DNA of 8,554 nt, taken from Pseudofrankia asymbiotica (GTDB taxonomy: Bacteria > Actinomycetota > Actinomycetes > Frankiales > Frankiaceae). The notes under the pieces are model-generated. The model ran no database searches. It was not told where the DNA came from and saw only the letters and a list, made by a program, of their open reading frames with translations. Position numbers and translations under genes: made by a program. Below are positions 1 through 6,809 of the stretch, piece after piece. The first letter of the stretch is position 1. Each line of letters begins with the position of its first letter. The stretch lies in contig NZ_MOMC01000020.1 in the NCBI RefSeq assembly GCF_001983105.1, positions 8,541 through 17,094 on the forward strand. Direction: 5' to 3'.

Positions 1-505
1 CGACCGCCCGCCCGGCGCTGTAGGTGAGCCACTCCTCGACTTCCTCGTCGGAGATGGCGGCGAGCACCTGGGTGAGCGAGCGGGCCATCTCCTCGCCGAG
101 GCCCTCGATGCGGAACGGCGGCTCGATCAGGGTGAGGCTCGCGACCCGCTCGGGGAACTCGACGCCGTAGGTGAGCCCAAGGGTCGCGCCATAGCTGTTG
201 CCGACCAGGTGCACCGGGCGGTCGACGCCCAGTTCGTCGAGCAGCGCGGACAGGTCGGCCATCGCGTTCGCGATGCCGTAGCCGCTCGGCGTGCGCTCGC
301 TCTTGCCATGGCCGCGCAGGTCATAGCAGATGACCTCGCAGCCGGCGTCGGCCAGCGCGTTGCCGAGCGAGAAGTAGAAGCTCGCCAGGTTGTCGATCAC
401 CATGCCGTGCAGCATGACGACCACCGGGGCGTCGGGGCGTGGGCCTCGGGACGGCATGAGCCGCTGGACATGCAGGCGCACGCCGTTAGCGACGACCTCA
501 GCCAC
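1..505 (-). CDS. Alpha/beta hydrolase, possible chain-release thioesterase, 3' partial
   Basis: The GTG start at 505 is chosen because GGAAGGAG lies seven bases upstream and the fold begins at once. The frame is open for 168 residues to the window edge, so the C-terminal part with the catalytic His is missing. Visible landmarks are the oxyanion-hole motif LHGMVIDN (32-39), YDLRGHGKS (61-69) and the nucleophile elbow VGNSYGATLG (101-110) with Ser104. The elbow reads GNSYG rather than the common GHSxG. The protein has no signal peptide or membrane segment, so it is cytoplasmic. This is the broad alpha/beta hydrolase superfamily (esterases, C-C hydrolases, thioesterase-like enzymes), and sequence alone does not give the substrate. 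Its place 122 bases after the ACP, on the same strand, makes release or editing of the synthase product a reasonable inference. The predicted acid residue should lie near EPPF (128-131) or beyond the visible end. Confidence 0.9.
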   Translation of the reverse strand, partial: MAEVVANGVRLHVQRLMPSRGPRPDAPVVVMLHGMVIDNLASFYFSLGNALADAGCEVICYDLRGHGKSERTPSGYGIANAMADLSALLDELGVDRPVHLVGNSYGATLGLTYGVEFPERVASLTLIEPPFRIEGLGEEMARSLTQVLAAISDEEVEEWLTYSAGRAV

Positions 506-512
506 GGTCGGA

Positions 513-520
513 CTCCTTCC
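513..520 (-). promoter_or_regulatory. Ribosome binding site of the hydrolase gene
   Basis: GGAAGGAG on the minus strand lies seven bases before the GTG at 505. This strong site decides for the GTG start over internal ATG codons such as the one for residue 17. I see no convincing promoter in the 122-base gap upstream of it. Confidence 0.8.
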
Positions 521-627
521 TCGGCGACCCGCTCGGGCACACCGACATCGCCAGCCAGCCCCGCGGGCCGCGCCGGCCCTGCACCACTTCGTACCAGCTC
601 GACCGATTCCGCCGACGAGCGGCCCGG

Positions 628-966
628 TCAAGCACCCTTGGCGCCGGCGCGCAGCGAGTCGGCGATGAAGTGGACGACCTCGCCGACCCGCATGTTGATC
701 ACTCGGTCGACGTCCATCTCGGCGAGGAAGCCGACGAAGTCGACCTGGTCGCCGTAGGTGACCCGCATCCGGTCCGCCAGCGTCACGAACTCGATGCTCT
801 CGAGCTCGAGGTCCTCGTTGAACGAGGTGTCCATGGTGATCTCCATGTCCACCACGTACTCCTCGCCGATCACGTCGCGCAGCATCTCGGCGATCTCACC
901 GAGAACCCTGGCCTCGAGGGCGTCCAGCGTCGGGTCGGCTGAGCGGAGGGTGTCCTGAATGGTCAT
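628..966 (-). CDS. Free-standing acyl carrier protein
   Basis: The gene encodes a 112-residue, acidic, four-helix carrier protein. The phosphopantetheine site is Ser57 in DLELESIEFV, which replaces the common DLGxDSL form; Glu flanks the serine on its N-terminal side. The C-terminal segment (MRVGEVVHFIADSL, about 92-105) is the usual last helix. The ATG overlaps the TGA of the synthase (ATGA, 4 bases) and has GAAGGAG ten bases upstream, so translation is probably coupled to the synthase and the two are made together. The fused PPTase of the neighbouring protein is the obvious activating enzyme. The ACP may carry the starter, the growing chain or the finished chain to the hydrolase; the sequence does not decide between these. 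At 112 residues it is longer than a typical fatty-acid ACP of about 80, because of an N-terminal extension of about 15 residues and a short tail. Confidence 0.95.
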   Translation of the reverse strand: MTIQDTLRSADPTLDALEARVLGEIAEMLRDVIGEEYVVDMEITMDTSFNEDLELESIEFVTLADRMRVTYGDQVDFVGFLAEMDVDRVINMRVGEVVHFIADSLRAGAKGA

Positions 967-3900
967 GTCGTGGGTGCTCCTTCGTCACTGGTGCTCGGGG
1001 CCTCAGGCCGAAGGCCGCGCGACGATGGCGGCGCCTCGCGTGGCCGGAGGCCTTCTTCGAGGGTCACGGGCCGAAGCGAACCTCTCCGATCAACTTCACC
1101 GATCGGAGAGGAACCCCGGCGCGACAACGGCGAATCCTCACGCGGCCGAACGCCCACCTCGGGTGTCCGGTCCGAGGCGACCGGGTCGCCCTCGGAAGGC
1201 CGCGAACTCGTGGATGGGGTCGCCAGGTCTCGGGGATGACGGACACGCGCGGCACGCTCGACGGACAGCGATGTCCAGGCGACGATGTGGTCACCGATAC
1301 GAACAGGGTCGGCGCCACCGGTCTCCCGCCGTACACGGCCCATACCGTCGACCGTACGCAGCGCTACCCAACGCTGGCGCGTGGGACCGGATTCTGTGAG
1401 CACGGTGACGCGCAGCAGCAACGGCGGTTCGGCGGAGCTGGCCTCCGCGGGACGGAGCGGAGCCGACCTGATGCCCTCGACCATCGCGTGCTCCGCCCCG
1501 AGGACGGCCTCGTCCAGCGGGCGGGCGTCGAGACTGGTCTCGACGGCGAGGTCGACATCCGCGTCCGTGGAACCGGCGCCGACCGGGATGACCCGGTCGA
1601 CGACGTAGCGGCGCGGCCGTCCCTGCAGGCCGGTGCCGTCGGCCTTGGCGACCGCCTCCTTGGCTGCCCAGATCCGCGCGAACCAGGCCGCCCGCCCCAG
1701 CCGGACGGACTCGTCGGCGTCGTCGGCGGTGCCGGCCTCGGCGGCGGTACGGTCGCCGGTCCCGGCGTGGGCACCGTCGCCAGTTCCGTCGTCCGCCCCG
1801 TCGGCGTCGTGATCGGCGTCGGCGGTGTAGGTGGCCAGGCCGCTGGCGCTGGCGGGGTCGCCGCAACCGCTGGTCAGCTCGGTGAGCAGGCGGCGCTCGG
1901 AGGCGGTGAGGCCCGCCGCGAGCGCGCCGGGCGTGCGCGGCGCCACCGTCTCCAGGTCGATGCCGACATCGCCCTCGGTGTCCACCAGGGCGACCGCGAG
2001 GTCCACCTTGTGCGCGATCGAGAGGTTGGGCGGCGGATCGGCGGGAATGCCGGGCCGCTCGGGCAGGCGCGCGACGAACGGGCGGCCGGCGGAGTCGTTG
2101 TCGATGCCGACCTCGATGCCCCACACCGGGCCGGCCCCGCGCGTCCACAGCCAGCGGCGCACCGCGTCCTGGGCGGCGATCCGGCCGAGCAGCCACTGCC
2201 TGGCCGCGCGAGGGTTCTTCCCAGTGAGCACCCGGCGGCGCTCGGCGTCCAGGAAGTGGCGGACGACGAGCTCGCGGGAGGCGATGTCGCGCCAGTAGTC
2301 CGGGACGACGACCCAGCCATCCGGGCGGGGCTCGGCGACCGTGTTGCGCTCCGGGTCACGCATGAGCAGCCACAGCCAGGCGTTCGCGGTGAACCGCCGG
2401 TCGGTCCAGCCGGTGACCTCGGCCCAGACCGTGCCGTCGGCGGCCCTCACCTCCAGGTCGGCGGTGACGGTCTTGGCCGCGATGTCGCGGATGCGCACCA
2501 CGCACGACATCCGCTCGCCGGGCCCCGGGTCCGGACCGTAGAAGCGCATCTCGGTGACGGCCTGCGGCAGCAGCAGCGAGTCGACGTCGAGATGCTGGGT
2601 GGCCCAGTAGCCGTAGAGCTGGCCGATCGTGTCGAGCAACGCGCCGGGCGCGCCGGTCACCACCAGCTGGCCGCGGGCGCCGAGCGGCGCGATGCCGTCG
2701 ACGTGGGTGATGCCCTGATAGCTCGGGCCATGGAACATCCACCGGCCGCCGTACAGCTCGGCGGCCTGGTGCGGTGACGGCGTCTCGCCGGGCAGCGGGC
2801 CCGGGACTCCCGCCGGCTCGGCGGTGAGCGGGAGCAGGTCGGCGCTCGACGATGTGTGGGCCGGAGCGGGCGGGTACGCGTCGGCGAACACCACCGTCAC
2901 CCGGGCATAGCCGTCCATCGACACCCGGACCGCGCCGTCGGGCAGCGTCGTGCAGGAGATCGTCACCTCGACCGACGGCTCGATCGCCACCCAGCGCAGC
3001 GCCCGGACGTCGCGGACGGCGGCGACCACCAGGTCGCCCGGCGTCCGTCCCGGCTGGGACTCCCCGAGCCGGGAGGCCTGGAACGCTCGCGCCTCGTCGA
3101 TCATCATCTGCAGGACGGCCGTCATCGGCATGACCGGGAACCGGTCGGACAGGTCCTTCCAGCCCGGGGGCTGCCGGTAGAAGCAGTGGTCGATGACGTG
3201 CGGCAGCTCGGCCAGCGACAGCGTCCGGTGAACCGTCGTGGTGATCGGCCCGAGGCTCCCCGTGCCGCCAGCACCAGCACCATTGGCACCAGCACCGTTG
3301 GCGGCGGCACCGTTGGCGGCGGCACCGTTGGCGAGGCTTGTCCCAGCGCCCGGCCGCCCGGCGGCGTCGCGTCCGGAGCCGGCGCCATTCCCGCCGGCGA
3401 GTGCTGGCGGATGGTCGCGAGCCGAGGGCGCCACCGCCGGGGGGGCCGACGGCGCGAGGGATGACGGCGCGGCGGCGCGCGCCGACGCGCCGGGCACGGA
3501 CGTCAGCGCCCTGGTCGCCGCCGGCACGGGCAGGCCCGCGGTCCGGCCGTCCCACCGCGCCTGGACATCCGCGAGCACCGCCGCGGTCTCGGCGATCGCC
3601 AGGCCGAACTCGGCCAGCACCGGGTGACCGCCGCGGCCAGCGACGGCGCCGGCCAGGGCAAGGAGATCGGCATCCGCGGACCGGGCAGCCCCCGCGCCCG
3701 CCGGTGGCAGCTGGGACGCGGCGGCGTCCGAGCGGGCCGCGGGCACGGCCACGCCGGCCGCCGGACGGGCCGCCGGCGTGGCGACCGCCAGCTCGTCAGG
3801 CCGGGCGTCCGCCAGCAGCGCCGGGGCGTCCGCCCCGAGCCGGATCATCGGTGAACCCAGCCGCAGCAGCATGGGCCGTCCGCCGCGACGCGGCGCGGCC

Positions 3901-6809
3901 GCCGAGCCCGCCGGCACGGCTGGCTCGGCCGTGGCGACCGCCGGAGTGGTCACGGGCACCGCGCCGTCCGCGCCGGCCTCGGCGGCCGCGCCGGGGCGGT
4001 GGCGGCAGGGCAGCAGGTCGAGGCGCGGCGTACCGCCCTCGGCCCAGACCGCCGCCACGACCCGGCGCAGCTGGTCGAGCCCGGAACGCTTCGGGGAGTT
4101 GGACACGACGGTCACGTGGTCCGGCCGCCCGGCCAGCGTGTCGTCGACGAAGCCGGCGATCGTGCCGACGCCGACCTGCAGGAACATCCGGACACCGGCG
4201 TCGTGCAGCCGCTCGGTGAGCGCGCGGAACCGCACCGGCTCGAGCAGGTGGCGCACGGTCAGGTCGCGGATCGCCGCCGGGTCGTCCGGGTAGGGCGCGA
4301 CGGTCGTCGCCGACCAGATCGGCACGTCCGGCGCCGCGAGCGGCATCGTGACCAGCGGCGAGTCCTCGGTGTGGAGGTAGGGCCGCAGGAACGGGGAGTG
4401 GAAGCCGGAGCGGAACGGCAGCACCTGCCCGAGGACGCCCCGGGCGCGCAGCCGGGCGAGCGCCTCGGTGACGCTCGCCTCGCGCCCGCAGATGACCGAC
4501 TGGTGCGGGCAGTTGTCGTGCGAGACGACGACGTCGGGCAGCCCCGCGATCGCCTCGTCGACCATCTCGACGCCGCAGCCGACCGCGCCGAAGCACACGC
4601 CGGGCACCTCGAGCGACGCCGGGTCGAAGCCGCCGATGAACGCGTCGACGAAGTCGTTCGCGACCATGCCCGACGAGATCATCGCGTTCCACTCGCCGAC
4701 GCTGTGGCCGCCGACGACGTCGGGGACGATCCCGAGCCGGCGCAGCACCAGGTCGAGCACCCGGCCCACCTCGACGCTGGCCCTGCCGTGGCCGCCGAGC
4801 ACGCCGGTCTCGCCCAGGTCGGGGAGTGGCACGCCGAAGTGCGCGCACACGTCGTCGATGCGCGGCTCGAACTTGTCCTCCAGCCCGCAGAACAGGAAGG
4901 CCAGCTTCCCCGCCGGCGTGGGCTGGGCCGCGGTGGCCGGGCCCGGCCCGGCGAGCAGCGGCGACGGGGTGAACCAGAGGTCGTTGCGGCCGCGCCATGG
5001 CGTGCCGCGGGCGACGATCGTGCGGGCGAGCGCCAGCCGGCGCGGGGTCGGCGCGACCAGCGCGAGCCGGCACGGGCCGCCCGTCGGTGCCGCGGCGGCG
5101 TCGTCGCGGGCGAGCAGCACCTCGTCCGGCACGTCGAGCTGGGCCGCGAGCTCGGCCGGCGTCGCCGCCGCGAGCAGCAGCACCGGTTCGGCTTCGGGGT
5201 CGGCCGTGAGCCCGGCGGGCGCGATCGCCGTCATCCCCGTCACCGCCGTGCCGTCGGCGGAGGCGGCGGACGCGGCGGAGGTGACGGACGCGGCGAGGCC
5301 GGCGGCCGGGGCGGGGAACGTGGCCACGGGAGACACGGCCGGCCGGTCGGGGGCCTGCTCCAGGACGGCGTGCGCGTTGATACCGCCGAAGCCGAAGGCG
5401 TTCACCCCGGCGCGGCGCGGCGCGCCGCCGGCGGGCTCATCCCAGGGGGCGGCGGCCAGCACCGGGGCGAACCGGGTGCCGGCGAAGGCGGGGTGCGGGT
5501 CGTCGCAGTGCAGCGTCGGCGGCAGCGTGCGGTGGTGCAGCGCGAGCGCGGCCTTGATCAGGCCGGCCGCGCCGGCGGCCGGCATCGTGTGCCCGATCAT
5601 GGACTTGACCGAGCCGACGCCGATCAGCCGCGCGGCCGGGTCCAGCGGGCCGAACACCTCGCCCAGGGTGGCGAGCTCGGCCGCGTCCCCGTTCGGGGTG
5701 GCGGTGCCGTGTGCCTCGATCAGCCCGACGGCGCCCGGGGCGCGCGGGTCGAGGCCGGCGTCCGCCCAGGCGCGGCGCACGGCGAGCGTCTGGCCGGCCG
5801 AGGCGGTCGCCATCAGCGAGGAGGTGCGGCCGTCGCTGGCGATCCCGGTGCCGCGGACCAGGGCGTAGACGCGGTCGCCGGCGCGCAGCGCGTCCGAGAG
5901 CCGGCGCAGCATGAGCAGGCCGACACCCTCGCCGATCAGCACGCCGTCGGCCGTCCGGTCGAACGGGCGGATCTGCTGCGAGGGCGAGAGCGCCCGCAGC
6001 ATCGCGAACGTGCTCCAGAAGGTCGGCTCGTGCACGATGTGCGCGCCGCCGACCAGCATCGTGTCCGCCCGGCCAAGGCGCAGTTCGCGGATGCCGGCGT
6101 CCACGGCGATCAGCGACGACGCGCAGGCCGCGTCGACGGTGTACGCCGGGCCGCGCAGGTCGAGCCGGTTGGCGATCCGGGAGGCGGCCAGGTTCGGCAC
6201 CAGCCCGATGGCCGCCTCGGGCCGTTCCGGCCCCAGCTTCGCGACGAACGCCGCGTGGACCCGCTCGACCGCCTCCTCCGGCAGGTCCGGCAGCACCTCG
6301 CGCAGCGTCACCGCGACCTGGCGGGCGGTCTTGACGCGCTGCTCGATGCGGGCGAACGCGGGGCCGAAGTAGCCGCCGCGGCCGAGCACGACGCCGACCC
6401 GCTCGCGGTCGCCGAGGGCGTCCTGGCCGCCGCCGTCGGCGATCGCCTCGGCGGCCAGCCGCAGCGCCAGCATCTGGTCGGGCTCGGCCCACTCGACCGC
6501 GAGCGGCATGATGCCGAACTCGGTCGGGTCGAACGTGGCGAGCTCGTCGACGAACCCGCCGCGGCGGGTGTAGAGCCGGTCGGCCCGCGGCGTCCCCGGC
6601 GGTGGCGGGGCCGCCGCCTCGGGCCGGTGGAACTCGTCGTCCCACCGGCCGGGCGGGGCCTCGCGGATCGCGTCCACACCGCCGACGATGTTGGACCAGT
6701 ACTGGTCCAGGCCGCCCGCGCCGGGGAACAGCGCGGCCATGCCGACGATCGCGATCGGATCATCGGCGGCCGGGGTCCCCGCTGCGCCTTCCCTGAGGTG
6801 ATCAGCCAT
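963..6809 (-). CDS. Iterative type I polyketide/secondary-lipid synthase, KS-AT-DH-PPTase fusion
   Basis: This is a 1948-residue synthase starting at an ATG with GAGGTGG nine bases upstream. KS, about 17-487: Cys229 in DAACASSL, His367 in EAHGTAT, Lys402 and His407 in GSVKSMIGH, so it should condense. Its PNLAASRIANR segment resembles PUFA and glycolipid synthase KSs. AT, about 635-930: Ser703 in GHSVGEW and His804 in GFHSP, but the GQGSQ motif is replaced by CGLEDKF and the carboxylate-binding Arg is not seen. Residues 931-1185 are an Ala/Pro/Gly linker. DH, about 1187-1475, double-hotdog PKS type: His1208 in IDHCF, FHGPSYQG at 1359-1366, and Asp1393/Gln1397 in LLDTIGQ. PPTase, about 1510-1850: WLLGRIAAQDAVR, SIAHK, GIDLE (Asp1618, Glu1620) and WAAKEAVAK (Lys1717, Glu1718), with an acidic insertion at about 1646-1700. 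A repetitive tail covers 1852-1948. KR is absent here and present in the upstream protein; no ER is seen. Family assignment is firm; the product is unknown. Confidence 0.95.
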   Translation of the reverse strand: MADHLREGAAGTPAADDPIAIVGMAALFPGAGGLDQYWSNIVGGVDAIREAPPGRWDDEFHRPEAAAPPPPGTPRADRLYTRRGGFVDELATFDPTEFGIMPLAVEWAEPDQMLALRLAAEAIADGGGQDALGDRERVGVVLGRGGYFGPAFARIEQRVKTARQVAVTLREVLPDLPEEAVERVHAAFVAKLGPERPEAAIGLVPNLAASRIANRLDLRGPAYTVDAACASSLIAVDAGIRELRLGRADTMLVGGAHIVHEPTFWSTFAMLRALSPSQQIRPFDRTADGVLIGEGVGLLMLRRLSDALRAGDRVYALVRGTGIASDGRTSSLMATASAGQTLAVRRAWADAGLDPRAPGAVGLIEAHGTATPNGDAAELATLGEVFGPLDPAARLIGVGSVKSMIGHTMPAAGAAGLIKAALALHHRTLPPTLHCDDPHPAFAGTRFAPVLAAAPWDEPAGGAPRRAGVNAFGFGGINAHAVLEQAPDRPAVSPVATFPAPAAGLAASVTSAASAASADGTAVTGMTAIAPAGLTADPEAEPVLLLAAATPAELAAQLDVPDEVLLARDDAAAAPTGGPCRLALVAPTPRRLALARTIVARGTPWRGRNDLWFTPSPLLAGPGPATAAQPTPAGKLAFLFCGLEDKFEPRIDDVCAHFGVPLPDLGETGVLGGHGRASVEVGRVLDLVLRRLGIVPDVVGGHSVGEWNAMISSGMVANDFVDAFIGGFDPASLEVPGVCFGAVGCGVEMVDEAIAGLPDVVVSHDNCPHQSVICGREASVTEALARLRARGVLGQVLPFRSGFHSPFLRPYLHTEDSPLVTMPLAAPDVPIWSATTVAPYPDDPAAIRDLTVRHLLEPVRFRALTERLHDAGVRMFLQVGVGTIAGFVDDTLAGRPDHVTVVSNSPKRSGLDQLRRVVAAVWAEGGTPRLDLLPCRHRPGAAAEAGADGAVPVTTPAVATAEPAVPAGSAAAPRRGGRPMLLRLGSPMIRLGADAPALLADARPDELAVATPAARPAAGVAVPAARSDAAASQLPPAGAGAARSADADLLALAGAVAGRGGHPVLAEFGLAIAETAAVLADVQARWDGRTAGLPVPAATRALTSVPGASARAAAPSSLAPSAPPAVAPSARDHPPALAGGNGAGSGRDAAGRPGAGTSLANGAAANGAAANGAGANGAGAGGTGSLGPITTTVHRTLSLAELPHVIDHCFYRQPPGWKDLSDRFPVMPMTAVLQMMIDEARAFQASRLGESQPGRTPGDLVVAAVRDVRALRWVAIEPSVEVTISCTTLPDGAVRVSMDGYARVTVVFADAYPPAPAHTSSSADLLPLTAEPAGVPGPLPGETPSPHQAAELYGGRWMFHGPSYQGITHVDGIAPLGARGQLVVTGAPGALLDTIGQLYGYWATQHLDVDSLLLPQAVTEMRFYGPDPGPGERMSCVVRIRDIAAKTVTADLEVRAADGTVWAEVTGWTDRRFTANAWLWLLMRDPERNTVAEPRPDGWVVVPDYWRDIASRELVVRHFLDAERRRVLTGKNPRAARQWLLGRIAAQDAVRRWLWTRGAGPVWGIEVGIDNDSAGRPFVARLPERPGIPADPPPNLSIAHKVDLAVALVDTEGDVGIDLETVAPRTPGALAAGLTASERRLLTELTSGCGDPASASGLATYTADADHDADGADDGTGDGAHAGTGDRTAAEAGTADDADESVRLGRAAWFARIWAAKEAVAKADGTGLQGRPRRYVVDRVIPVGAGSTDADVDLAVETSLDARPLDEAVLGAEHAMVEGIRSAPLRPAEASSAEPPLLLRVTVLTESGPTRQRWVALRTVDGMGRVRRETGGADPVRIGDHIVAWTSLSVERAARVRHPRDLATPSTSSRPSEGDPVASDRTPEVGVRPREDSPLSRRGSSPIGEVDRRGSLRPVTLEEGLRPREAPPSSRGLRPEAPSTSDEGAPTT
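977..983 (-). promoter_or_regulatory. Ribosome binding site of the acyl carrier protein gene
   Basis: GAAGGAG on the minus strand lies ten bases before the ATG at 966, within the last codons of the synthase tail. Together with the ATGA overlap it fixes the ACP start. It also shows that the synthase tail is translated right up to the ACP gene. Confidence 0.8.
996..1154 (-). repeat. Four degenerate GxLRP(RE) repeats in the synthase tail
   Basis: Four related units lie in the last 63 codons: GVRPRE (1137-1154), GSLRP (1068-1082), GLRPREAP (1029-1052) and GLRPEAP (996-1016). The similarity is also visible in the DNA: three share the core GGCSTYCGGCC (S is C or G, Y is C or T) followed by GAGG within a few bases, and the GSLRP copy is more diverged. 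They follow the PPTase domain and are rich in Arg, Pro, Ser and Glu, so the segment is predicted to be disordered. No function is recognised. Confidence 0.75.
1081..1111. repeat. Perfect 11-bp inverted repeat with 9-base loop
   Basis: CCTCTCCGATC at 1081-1091 and its exact reverse complement GATCGGAGAGG at 1101-1111 flank a nine-base loop. The repeat lies inside the translated tail of the synthase gene, between two of the LRP repeat units. The mRNA can form a stable hairpin there. It is not followed by a T run and is followed by further codons, so it is not a simple terminator. It may be a small repetitive element or an mRNA processing or attenuation signal about 120 bases before the ACP start. 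Confidence 0.85.
3271..3330 (-). repeat. Four tandem 15-bp units encoding ANGAA/ANGAG
   Basis: Four adjacent 15-base units lie at 3271-3285, 3286-3300, 3301-3315 and 3316-3330. The last two are identical, the second differs from them only by gcacca for gcggcg, and the first by one further base. In frame they encode a five-residue period (ANGAA, then ANGAG) at residues 1160-1180, just before the DH domain. This is a flexible interdomain linker, probably expanded by slippage, and its length may vary between strains. Confidence 0.9.

Noticed and set aside
127..324. A 65-codon minus-strand frame in the hydrolase region
   Set aside because: It is a shadow frame; the neighbouring frame encodes the LHG, RGHG and GNSYG motifs in the right order.
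565..579. GGGCCG-CGC-CGGCCC hairpin between ACP and hydrolase as a terminator
   Set aside because: The stem is only 6 bp with a 3-base loop and no T run. Such palindromes are common by chance at this GC content. A weak attenuator role cannot be excluded.
209..757. Plus-strand frame over the hydrolase and ACP genes
   Set aside because: It crosses two well-supported minus-strand genes and their gap; the protein shows no family features.
1236..2777. A 513-codon plus-strand open frame
   Set aside because: It is antisense to the DH and PPTase domains, which carry clear catalytic motifs; it has no recognisable fold or ribosome site.
4020..4907. Reading the second domain of the synthase as a chain-length factor (CLF), as in PfaC
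   Set aside because: The segment has the AT elbow GHSVGEW and the FHSP histidine, not a ketosynthase fold with a replaced cysteine.
2356..6645. Several minus-strand frames of about 400 codons (2356-3555, 3796-5073, 5437-6645)
   Set aside because: They are out-of-frame shadows of the synthase gene, made almost only of Arg, Pro, Ala and Gly.
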